Assembly (NCBI GenBank): GCA_027484495.1
Contig: JAIXSW010000301.1
Span: 1-5,211 of the forward strand
Origin: Gammaproteobacteria bacterium
GTDB lineage: Bacteria > Pseudomonadota > Gammaproteobacteria > Enterobacterales > Alteromonadaceae
DNA: 5,211 nucleotides
Direction: 5' to 3'
Of the stretch, positions 1-5,211 are shown piece after piece; the stretch's first letter is position 1, and every line of letters begins with the position of its first letter. Position numbers and translations under genes: made by a program. A model generated the notes under the pieces. The model saw only the letters and a program-made list of their open reading frames with translations, ran no database searches and was not told the origin of the DNA.

Positions 1-275
1 TCCAGCACAGGTCCAGACGTTTGTTTGATATTTACGCCCATTTCATTGGCGACAATCATCGCCAGCGTGGTTTTACCCAAACCAGGTGGACCGAAAATAA
101 GTAAATGATCCAGGGGCTCTGCCCTGCCCCGTGCCGCTTCGATAAAAATCGCCATTTGTGCCCGCACGTGGTCCTGACCGGTGTAATCGGCCAGCGACTT
201 GGGCCGGATCGCCCGATCTATGACTTCTTCTTCAATGCGTGCTGTCGGTGCTACCAAGCGATCCGCTTCGATCAT
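1..275 (-). CDS. ruvB: Holliday junction branch migration ATPase RuvB (N-terminal part, cut by window edge)
   Basis: RuvB is the AAA+ hexameric motor that RuvA loads onto Holliday junctions; it pumps DNA to drive branch migration in recombinational repair in the cytoplasm. I translated 91 complete codons from an ATG at 275-273. The protein opens MIEADRLVAP, nearly identical to the E. coli RuvB start. It carries the conserved RAIRPKSLADYTGQ stretch (residues 21-34) and a perfect Walker A, GPPGLGKT, at residues 62-69, followed by the conserved SGPVL at 87-91. Family members are about 335 residues, so roughly three quarters, including Walker B, sensor motifs and the winged-helix domain, lie beyond coordinate 1. 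The start is supported by AAGG at 284-287, 8 bases upstream. The gene follows the ruvA stop after 15 bp, so the two are almost certainly co-transcribed. No frameshift is seen in the visible part. Identification is very secure; the intactness of the rest is unknown. Confidence 0.97.
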   Translation of the reverse strand, partial: MIEADRLVAPTARIEEEVIDRAIRPKSLADYTGQDHVRAQMAIFIEAARGRAEPLDHLLIFGPPGLGKTTLAMIVANEMGVNIKQTSGPVL

Positions 276-290
276 TATTCTGGCCTTTTC

Positions 291-914
291 TTAAATCATT
301 GATTTGAGAGCAGCTTTGATAAGCTGTTCACTGCTAAGCTCTGGTTTGAATACTTTTTTAACTGCCGCTGCCGCCTGCGACTGACTATAACCAAGGCTTA
401 ACAAGGCGCCGACTGCATCCTGCTCCGGACTATCCTGCAACGCAAATTGTTGGACTTCATCATCGCCCAGCACCAGATGGTCGGTGATCGGCGTGTCGAT
501 ATTCAACCCCCAGTCTTTTAACCTGTCGCGCATTTCCACTAACAAGCGTTCGGCCGTCTTCTTTCCCACACCGGGCAGTTTCACCAGCGTGCTGATGTCA
601 TTGGCCTGCACGCAACGGACAAACTGACTGGCGGTCAGGCCGGATAAAATGGTCAACGCCATTTTTGGCCCAATACCGTTCGCTTTAATCAGCTGTCGAA
701 ACAGACTACGCTCGGCAACAGAACTGAAGCCGTACAGCAGCTGTGCATCTTCGCGCACAACAAAATGGGTATAAATAACCGCTTCCTGACCAGTCGCAGG
801 CAGACTGTAAAAACTGGTCAGCGGCAACTGCACTTCATAACCGACACCGCCCACTTCCAATAAAATTTCCGGCGCCTGCTTTTCCAGCACGACACCGCGT
901 AACCGCCCAATCAT
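291..914 (-). CDS. ruvA: Holliday junction DNA-binding protein RuvA
   Basis: RuvA binds four-way DNA junctions as a tetramer or octamer, holds them in an open square form and recruits RuvB for branch migration. The 207-residue product compares with 203 in E. coli. Domain I (about 1-64) is the OB fold, starting MIGRLRG and containing the conserved VGGVGYEV (21-28). The acidic pin residues E55 and D56, which sit at the junction centre and limit RuvB action, are present in REDAQLLYGF. Domain II has two helix-hairpin-helix motifs, NGIGPKMA at 79-86 and LPGVGKKTA at 113-121, which contact the DNA backbone. A variable acidic linker (about 145-165) leads to domain III (about 166-207), which binds RuvB; LLSLGYS (171-177) is typical. 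The ATG at 914-912 gives the family start and has a modest AGG 5 bases upstream. It lies 47 bp after ruvC and 15 bp before ruvB. No LexA-type palindrome is visible in the 47-bp gap. Confidence 0.98.
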   Translation of the reverse strand: MIGRLRGVVLEKQAPEILLEVGGVGYEVQLPLTSFYSLPATGQEAVIYTHFVVREDAQLLYGFSSVAERSLFRQLIKANGIGPKMALTILSGLTASQFVRCVQANDISTLVKLPGVGKKTAERLLVEMRDRLKDWGLNIDTPITDHLVLGDDEVQQFALQDSPEQDAVGALLSLGYSQSQAAAAVKKVFKPELSSEQLIKAALKSMI

Positions 915-961
915 GAATACCTGCCTGAAAACTTCGTAAGAAGGATTTGTATTAAGTTACA

Positions 962-1483
962 TTAACGCAAGCGGCCACGCACCGTCTTACTGGCCTGACC
1001 GGCCAAATGGATCAGACTTTGCTGCGTATGGCCATGGCACAATGCTACAGCCAAGGCGTCGGCGGCATCGGCCTGCGGGTTAGCCGGTAGCTTGAGTAAA
1101 GACCTGACCATATGCTGCACCTGTTCTTTGGCGGCAGCCCCAGTGCCTACTACGGACTGCTTGACCTGACGGGCCGAATATTCGTAGACCTCCAGATCAG
1201 CAAATTTTGCCGCGACGATCGCTGCGCCGCGGGCCTGGCCCAGTTTCAGTGCAGAATCCGGATTGCGGGCCATAAAAACTTGCTCTATCGCAAACACAGT
1301 CGGCTGGGTTTGCAAAATAATCTGGCTGACGCCGTCAAAGATTTGCTTCAGCCGGTCCGGCATCTCAGTCAGCGTCATCCGGATACAGCCACTGGCAATG
1401 TATTCAAATTTACTGCCGTGTTGACGGATCACACCGTAACCGGTCAACCGGCTTCCCGGGTCAATCCCCAGAATAATATTCAC
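962..1483 (-). CDS. ruvC: Holliday junction resolvase RuvC (GTG start)
   Basis: RuvC is the dimeric, Mg-dependent endonuclease that nicks two opposite strands of a Holliday junction, resolving the intermediates handled by RuvAB. The 173-residue protein matches the usual length and the E. coli sequence throughout. The RNase H-like fold carries all four acidic catalytic residues, counted with the initiator: D8 in LGIDPGS, E67 in AIEQVF, and D139 and D142 in QADAADALA. These are the known E. coli D7, E66, D138 and D141 shifted by one. The basic GRLR tail is also as in E. coli. Translation starts at a GTG (1483-1481) whose first base is the last base of the yebC TAG stop, giving TAGTG. No in-frame ATG gives a better family start, and there is no good Shine-Dalgarno sequence, so initiation probably depends on ribosomes finishing yebC. 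The stop is TAA at 964-962. Confidence 0.98.
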   Translation of the reverse strand: MNIILGIDPGSRLTGYGVIRQHGSKFEYIASGCIRMTLTEMPDRLKQIFDGVSQIILQTQPTVFAIEQVFMARNPDSALKLGQARGAAIVAAKFADLEVYEYSARQVKQSVVGTGAAAKEQVQHMVRSLLKLPANPQADAADALAVALCHGHTQQSLIHLAGQASKTVRGRLR

Positions 1484-2226
1484 TATTCTACCAGCGCCAA
1501 GACGTCATCGGCGATATCAGCGTTGTGATATACGTTTTGCACATCATCAAAATCTTCAAGCATATCAATCAGTTTAAAGAATTTCACCACGGTATCGGCA
1601 TCGATCTCCGCTTTGGTCGACGGCACCAGGCTGACTTCAGCGTGCTCAGCCAATAAGCCTGCTTGTTCCAGACGTTCTTTCACATCGACAAAAGCGTCTG
1701 GTGTGGTGACGACTTCAGCAGAACCATCGTCATGCATCACTACGTCATCAGCGCCGGCATCCAGTGCAAGCTCCATCAGTTGATCTTCATTGACGCCGGG
1801 GGCAAAACTCAGCGTACCCTGCCGACTGAATAAGTAAGAGACGGAACCATTGGTGCCCAGGTTGCCACCATATTTGGTGAATGCGCTGCGCACGTCCTGC
1901 ACGGTTCTTTTATGATTGTCGGTCAGCGTTTCAACGATGATGGCAACGCCATTCGGACCATAACCCTCATAGACCAGCTCTTCAAAATTTTCACCGTCAC
2001 TGTCGCCGGCGCCACGTTTTACCGCGCGGTCTATCACATCACGGGACAGGTTATTCACTAAGGCCTTGGCGATGGCGGTGCGTAAACGGGGATTACCATC
2101 CGGATCCGGCCCTTGTTTGGCGGCTACCGTCAGTTCGCGGATCAACTTGGTGAATATTTTGACTTTTTTGGCATCCTGACGCGCCTTGCGGTGCTTCATA
2201 TTGGCCCATTTACTATGTCCGGCCAT
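1483..2226 (-). CDS. yebC: YebC/PmpR/TACO1 family protein
   Basis: This 247-residue cytoplasmic protein belongs to the YebC/PmpR/TACO1 family. Members were long annotated as transcriptional regulators (PmpR in Pseudomonas). TACO1, the mitochondrial member, and recent bacterial work point to a role on ribosomes, helping translate difficult proline-rich stretches; which applies here is not shown by sequence. Visible hallmarks are MAGHSKWAN at the start, the basic HRKARQDAKK segment (12-21), DPDGNPRLRTAI (about 41-52), YEGYGPNG (about 86-93), GGNLGTNGSVSYLF in the middle domain, and the C-terminal MLEDFDDVQNVYHN. The length equals that of E. coli YebC (about 246). I chose the ATG at 2226-2224 over a TTG at 2274 because it gives the invariant MAGHSKW start and has AAAGGAG properly spaced. 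The adjacent ATG at 2229 is possible but is only 3 bases from that site. The gene is 114 bp downstream of aspS, separated by a terminator, and overlaps ruvC by one base. The nudB gene found between aspS and yebC in E. coli is absent. Confidence 0.96.
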   Translation of the reverse strand: MAGHSKWANMKHRKARQDAKKVKIFTKLIRELTVAAKQGPDPDGNPRLRTAIAKALVNNLSRDVIDRAVKRGAGDSDGENFEELVYEGYGPNGVAIIVETLTDNHKRTVQDVRSAFTKYGGNLGTNGSVSYLFSRQGTLSFAPGVNEDQLMELALDAGADDVVMHDDGSAEVVTTPDAFVDVKERLEQAGLLAEHAEVSLVPSTKAEIDADTVVKFFKLIDMLEDFDDVQNVYHNADIADDVLALVE

Positions 2227-2232
2227 CATGGT

Positions 2233-2239
2233 CTCCTTT
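2233..2239 (-). promoter_or_regulatory. Strong Shine-Dalgarno site that sets the yebC start
   Basis: On the minus strand AAAGGAG is followed by ACC and two consecutive ATG codons. Spacing is 3 bases to the first ATG (2229-2227) and 6 to the second (2226-2224). The second spacing is within the preferred range and yields the conserved MAGHSKW N-terminus. This argues against the longer open frame that begins with TTG at 2274. It is the best ribosome binding site in the window, matching an expectation that yebC is well translated and that ruvC borrows its ribosomes. Confidence 0.85.
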
Positions 2240-2243
2240 ATCA

Positions 2244-2263
2244 GCCGAAAACAAAGTTTCGGC
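2244..2263 (-). other. Perfect inverted repeat in the yebC leader
   Basis: A 7-bp perfect stem, GCCGAAA (2244-2250) against TTTCGGC (2257-2263), encloses a 6-base loop. In the yebC transcript it would fold 4 bases before the Shine-Dalgarno sequence. It is not followed by a U run, so it is unlikely to be a terminator. It could be a leader stem that influences ribosome access or mRNA stability, or simply chance in a short intergenic space. The repeat is directly visible; the role is inference. Confidence 0.45.
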
Positions 2264-2293
2264 GCAGCAATCAATGTATCGCGGCGATGCAGA

Positions 2294-2321
2294 TAAAAAC
2301 GGCGACCAAAGTCGCCGTTTT
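2294..2321 (-). terminator. Intrinsic terminator downstream of aspS
   Basis: An 11-bp perfect inverted repeat pairs 2296-2306 (AAAACGGCGAC) with 2311-2321 (GTCGCCGTTTT) around a 4-base loop. Read on the minus strand, a GC-rich stem with core GGCGAC and GTCGCC is followed at once by TTTTTATC, the classic Rho-independent layout. It begins 19 bp past the aspS TAA stop. The A/T flanks mean it could also work on the plus strand, but no plus-strand gene runs into it here. It should separate most aspS transcription from yebC-ruvCAB. Confidence 0.88.
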
Positions 2322-2340
2322 ACTGTTTATTCACAGCCTG

Positions 2341-4122
2341 TTATTTCTGTTCTTTAATCACAACCTGCACACTCAGCTCGGCAAGCTGTTGTGGATTGGC
2401 AAATCCTGGTGCGTCGGTTAACGGACAAGCGGCTGTCGCTGTTTTCGGGAATGCCATCACATCACGAATAGATGTTGCACCGGTCATCAGCATCACCAGA
2501 CGGTCCAGACCAAAAGCCAGACCGGCATGCGGTGGTGCACCGTAGCGCAGCGCTTCTAACAGGAAGCCAAACTTTTCAGCCGCTTCTTCATCGCTGATGC
2601 CGAGTAACTGGAAGACTTTAGCCTGTACGTCGGACGAGTGGATCCGCACAGAGCCACCACCCAGTTCAGTACCGTTTAGCACCATGTCGTAGGCATTTGA
2701 CAGCAAATTGCCCAGATCTAAATCCGTCATTGGCGTATTGAGGAAAGCATCAGTATCCAGTGGTGACGTAAACGGGTGATGCACTGCGGAGAAGCTGCCG
2801 TCATCGTTCTCTTCAAACATCGGGAAATCGATGACCCACAGCGGGCGCCAGCCCGGCACAGTCAGGCCAAGCTCTTCGCCCAGTTTCAAGCGCAAAGCGC
2901 CCATCGCTTCACACACCACTTTATAACGGTCAGCACCGAAGAAAATCAGGTCACCGTTTTGCGCGCCAGTGCGTGTCAGCACTTCCGCAATAATTTCCGG
3001 AGTCAGGAACTTCGCGACCGGCGACTGAATACCCTCTACGCCGGCATTGATGTCGTTCACTTTCAGCCAGGCCAGACCTTTGGCACCATAGATGCCAACA
3101 AAAGCGGTATAACCATCAATGTCTTTACGCGAAACCTTTTCTGCTGCGCCTGGCACTTTTAATGCTACTACACGGCCTTTCGGGTCGTTAGCCGGGCCTG
3201 AAAACACTTTGAATTCAACGTCTTTTACTAAATCAGCAATGTCAACAAAAGACATTGGATTACGCAGATCGGGCTTGTCTGAACCATACAAACGCATCGC
3301 TTCGTTGTAGGTCATTTGCGGAAACTCGCCAAGGTCAACCTGCAGCATTTCATTGAACAGCTGGCGTGCCATTTTTTCGGTCACAGCCCGCACTTCAACC
3401 GCAGTCATAAAACTGGTTTCGATATCGATTTGGGTGAATTCAGGCTGACGGTCTGCGCGTAAATCTTCGTCGCGGAAGCATTTAACGATTTGATAATAAC
3501 GGTCCATGCCAGCCATCATCAGCAATTGTTTAAACAATTGCGGTGATTGTGGCAGAGCAAAAAACTGGCCTTTATGCGTACGGCTTGGCACCAGATAATC
3601 GCGGGCGCCTTCAGGCGTGGCTTTGGTCAGGATCGGTGTTTCAATATCCATAAAACCATGGCTGTCCATAAAGTTACGGACAAAACTGGTGACCTTGGCA
3701 CGGAACTTCAGGCGGTCGCTCATCAACGGGCGACGCAAATCAAGATAACGGTATTTCAGCCGCTGCTCTTCAGAATTGTTTTGATTAAAATCCAGCGGTA
3801 ACGCCGGCGATTTATTTAAAATGGTCAGGCTCGATGCATACACTTCAACAGCGCCTGTTGCCATGTCGGCATTGACCTGAGAATCCGGCCGGGCTCTGAC
3901 ATTGCCTTCGATTTTTACGCAAAATTCAGCACGTAATTCAGCGGCCTGTTCGAACAACTCGGTCAGATCCGGATCAAAGAACACCTGTACCAGACCTTCA
4001 CGGTCACGCAGATCAACGAAAATCAACCCGCCCAAATCACGGCGACGATTGACCCAACCACATAATGAAACCTGTTGACCTACGTGTTGCGCGGTTAGTG
4101 CACCGCAATAATGGCTACGCAT
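2341..4122 (-). CDS. aspS: Aspartyl-tRNA synthetase AspRS (bacterial type)
   Basis: AspRS attaches aspartate to tRNA-Asp using ATP and is essential for translation. The 593-residue product compares with 590 in E. coli and aligns end to end. The N-terminal OB-fold anticodon-binding domain (about 1-105) includes CGWVNRRRDLGGLIF (21-35) and VDLRDREG (36-43). The class II catalytic core holds motif 1 around DIETPILTKATPEGARDYLVP (159-179), the QSPQLFKQ aspartate-site loop (192-199), motif 2 with FRDEDLRADRQPEFTQID (216-233), and motif 3 GLAFGLDRL (534-542) with its ATP-binding arginine. The insertion (GAD) domain between motifs 2 and 3, about 290-420, marks the bacterial type. Whether it is tRNA-Asp-specific or also charges tRNA-Asn depends on the presence of gatCAB or asnS elsewhere. 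The ATG at 4122-4120 has AAAGGA (4130-4135) 7 bases upstream. Its own promoter lies about 55-80 bp upstream and an intrinsic terminator follows, so it looks monocistronic. No anomalies are seen. Confidence 0.99.
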   Translation of the reverse strand: MRSHYCGALTAQHVGQQVSLCGWVNRRRDLGGLIFVDLRDREGLVQVFFDPDLTELFEQAAELRAEFCVKIEGNVRARPDSQVNADMATGAVEVYASSLTILNKSPALPLDFNQNNSEEQRLKYRYLDLRRPLMSDRLKFRAKVTSFVRNFMDSHGFMDIETPILTKATPEGARDYLVPSRTHKGQFFALPQSPQLFKQLLMMAGMDRYYQIVKCFRDEDLRADRQPEFTQIDIETSFMTAVEVRAVTEKMARQLFNEMLQVDLGEFPQMTYNEAMRLYGSDKPDLRNPMSFVDIADLVKDVEFKVFSGPANDPKGRVVALKVPGAAEKVSRKDIDGYTAFVGIYGAKGLAWLKVNDINAGVEGIQSPVAKFLTPEIIAEVLTRTGAQNGDLIFFGADRYKVVCEAMGALRLKLGEELGLTVPGWRPLWVIDFPMFEENDDGSFSAVHHPFTSPLDTDAFLNTPMTDLDLGNLLSNAYDMVLNGTELGGGSVRIHSSDVQAKVFQLLGISDEEAAEKFGFLLEALRYGAPPHAGLAFGLDRLVMLMTGATSIRDVMAFPKTATAACPLTDAPGFANPQQLAELSVQVVIKEQK

Positions 4123-4176
4123 GTACTTATCCTTTAAACCGGTCGAGCTGCGCTTACAGCGGAAAAATGAGCGCCA

Positions 4177-4204
4177 ATTATATAGAAATGACCGACAATG
4201 TCAC
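4177..4204 (-). promoter_or_regulatory. aspS: Predicted sigma-70 promoter of aspS
   Basis: On the minus strand GTGACA (4204-4199) matches five of six bases of the -35 consensus. It is followed after 16 bp by TATAAT (4182-4177), a perfect -10. Transcription would begin near 4170, giving a leader of about 48 bases before the aspS ATG at 4122. The site sits in the only non-coding stretch upstream of aspS. The near-consensus elements fit constitutive strong expression of a synthetase gene. No operator or attenuator structure stands out in the leader. Confidence 0.75.
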
Positions 4205-4242
4205 GGCCCCAAATCGCCAATCTGGACAGAAAGCCACAACAG

Positions 4243-4255
4243 TGTGCGATGCACA
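4243..4255 (-). other. Short hairpin abutting the cyclase stop codon
   Basis: TGTGC and GCACA form a 5-bp perfect stem with a 3-base loop, starting directly after the TGA stop (4258-4256) of the diguanylate cyclase gene. It is followed by CTGTTGTGGCTTTCTG rather than a proper U tract, so it would be a weak intrinsic terminator at best. It may protect the transcript's 3' end or be chance. The remaining gap up to the aspS promoter contains no other terminator I can see, so some read-through from the cyclase gene into aspS is plausible. Confidence 0.3.
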
Positions 4256-5211
4256 TCAGCGGCTGAATCGGTATTGCCCCTTGCCGCTTTGTTTGGCCAG
4301 GTACATCAGACTATCAGCCGATTTCAACAGACTGTTGCTGTCGATGCCATCGTCCGGATACAAAGCGATGCCAATACTGGCACCTATCTTGGCCTGACTG
4401 ACCGACAGTTGCACCGGTTCAGCTAATTGCAGCAAAATTTTCTCTGCCACGATCGCTGCATCATCCCGATCTAATAGACCGGTTAATAACACGACAAATT
4501 CATCGCCACCAAAACGGGCCACTGTGTCGCTTTTGCGCACACAATATTTCAGCATGGCAGCGACCCGGGTCAGTAGTTCGTCACCGACATCGTGGCCAAA
4601 ACTGTCATTGACCGCTTTAAAGCCATCTAAATCAATGAATAACAACGCCAGCTTTTCCTGATGCCGCGCATGTTGCAGAACAGCCTGCTCCAAACGCTCT
4701 TGCAATAAGGCCCGGTTGGCGAGCTGCGTCAGATCATCATGCGTGGCCATAAACCGCATTTTTTGTTCCATGTCACGGCGTAACCCCACTTCACGGCGCA
4801 ATGACATATTCCAGAAAAACACCACAGCAAACAGCAATATCCCCGCGCCGACCACCTGCAACACCAACGTATAGACCCGGTCCTGCGCCAAATCAGGATC
4901 AAAATCCAGCAGGAACCAGCGGTTACGGATCTCAGTGCGGTCGGCGTCCGACAAGGTCCGCAAGCCCTGATCAATGATTTGTAATAGCTGCGGGTAGTCT
5001 TTACGCACGGCAAACAATGACGGCGTCACCGGCATGTCTGGCGGCAAATGCATGCGCAGATTGCTGTATTCCGGTTTGCGCAAAGTGCCGCCGGTGACCA
5101 TCAGTGTGTCGATGGCGAAATTGACTTGTCCTTGCTGCAGCAGTTCGAGGCTCTCGTCATAATGTGACGTCGGCACAATTTTAATCTCAGGGAATTGCTG
5201 CTGCAGTAACA
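4256..5211 (-). CDS. Membrane-bound diguanylate cyclase with periplasmic solute-binding-like sensor (N-terminus outside window)
   Basis: The frame is open to the window edge; 317 residues are visible and none of the candidate start codons is the true start. GTG at 5176 is internal. Numbering is from the first full codon at 5209. Residues 1 to about 101 resemble the second lobe of a bacterial extracellular solute-binding family 3 domain: ESLELLQQGQVNFAID, then FAVRKDYPQL, then an IRNRWF end. One hydrophobic helix, about 112-133, would cross the inner membrane, followed by a short basic linker. The GGDEF domain (about 151-317) has DDLTQLANR, the nucleotide-site FIDLDGFKAVND (191-202), GHDVGD (205-210), an intact GGDEF signature at 234-238, and SIGIALYP. 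RKSD at 225-228 lies five residues before GGDEF, as the product-inhibition I-site should. It therefore probably makes cyclic di-GMP from two GTP, controlled by a periplasmic ligand and by product. No EAL domain follows. The ligand is unknown. Proximity to aspS looks incidental. Confidence 0.93.
   Translation of the reverse strand, partial: LLQQQFPEIKIVPTSHYDESLELLQQGQVNFAIDTLMVTGGTLRKPEYSNLRMHLPPDMPVTPSLFAVRKDYPQLLQIIDQGLRTLSDADRTEIRNRWFLLDFDPDLAQDRVYTLVLQVVGAGILLFAVVFFWNMSLRREVGLRRDMEQKMRFMATHDDLTQLANRALLQERLEQAVLQHARHQEKLALLFIDLDGFKAVNDSFGHDVGDELLTRVAAMLKYCVRKSDTVARFGGDEFVVLLTGLLDRDDAAIVAEKILLQLAEPVQLSVSQAKIGASIGIALYPDDGIDSNSLLKSADSLMYLAKQSGKGQYRFSR

Noticed and set aside
915..961. Possible internal promoter for ruvAB in the ruvC-ruvA gap
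   Set aside because: TAATAC is the only -10-like element and the matching -35 position reads TGGCCG; it is too weak to call.
1112..1528. 138-codon open frame on the plus strand opposite ruvC
   Set aside because: It lies fully antisense to the conserved ruvC catalytic core and the yebC end, its product resembles no family I know, and the opposite frame explains the codon pattern.
2227..2274. Longer yebC start at TTG 2274, adding 16 residues
   Set aside because: The family begins at MAGHSKW, and the strong AAAGGAG site lies inside the extension, placed for the ATG at 2226.
2323..2336. CTGT-N6-ACAG palindrome resembling a LexA box
   Set aside because: The spacer is 6 rather than 8 bases, and it lies between the aspS stop and the terminator, where it would not overlap a promoter for the ruv genes.
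2776..3162. Plus-strand open frames antisense to aspS (also 2113-2421, 3119-3310, 3547-3801)
   Set aside because: All are shadows of AspRS or YebC coding sequence; they have no recognisable domains and no independent ribosome binding support.
4123..4170. Possible structured leader of aspS (short GCGCT/AGCGC and GCTG/CAGC repeats)
   Set aside because: Stems are only 4-5 bp with long or competing loops, there is no U tract, and I see no T-box-like or riboswitch-like element.
4065..4426. Two overlapping plus-strand open frames (4065-4397 and 4121-4426) across the aspS promoter region
   Set aside because: Each runs antisense into the GGDEF coding region and the start of aspS; the two overlap in different frames and their products look non-biological.
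4729..5013. 94-codon minus-strand frame inside the cyclase gene
   Set aside because: It is an alternative frame of the GGDEF protein, rich in Cys, Trp and Arg, as expected of an out-of-frame reading.

Overview
The window reads as ordinary chromosomal core sequence from a gammaproteobacterium. AspRS, RuvA, RuvB, RuvC and YebC all match their Escherichia coli counterparts closely along their visible length as I remember those sequences. Base composition looks close to half GC. The genus cannot be fixed by eye. The order aspS-yebC-ruvC-ruvA-ruvB is the one I know from Pseudomonas-like and several other gammaproteobacterial genomes. E. coli differs in having nudB between aspS and yebC and a separate SOS-controlled ruvAB unit.

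Every gene lies on the minus strand, so the biological reading order runs from high to low coordinates. First comes the 3' part of a membrane diguanylate cyclase (4256-5211; its N-terminus is outside the window). It has the end of a periplasmic solute-binding-like sensor, one membrane helix and an intact GGDEF domain with an inhibitory RxxD site. A 133-bp gap follows, holding a small hairpin at the cyclase stop codon and a convincing sigma-70 promoter (4177-4204) for aspS. Next is aspS (2341-4122), a complete aspartyl-tRNA synthetase, closed by a textbook intrinsic terminator (2294-2321). Beyond the terminator lies a short yebC leader with a second hairpin and a strong ribosome binding site.

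After that come yebC (1483-2226), ruvC (962-1483), ruvA (291-914) and the start of ruvB (1-275). YebC and RuvC are coupled by a one-base TAGTG overlap with a GTG start. RuvC and RuvA are 47 bp apart, and RuvA and RuvB 15 bp apart. The three Ruv proteins form one machine: RuvA binds the Holliday junction, the RuvB AAA+ motor drives branch migration, and RuvC cuts the junction. YebC is a conserved protein described as a transcriptional regulator and, more recently, as a ribosome-associated factor of the TACO1 family. Its coupling to ruvC suggests shared expression rather than a proven shared function.

No mobile element, CRISPR array, tRNA, rRNA or foreign-looking segment was seen, and no previously undescribed system is evident. 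The points most worth a second look are the terminator-bounded, promoter-poor yebC leader, the apparent lack of a LexA box in front of the ruv genes, and the unknown ligand of the truncated sensor cyclase.
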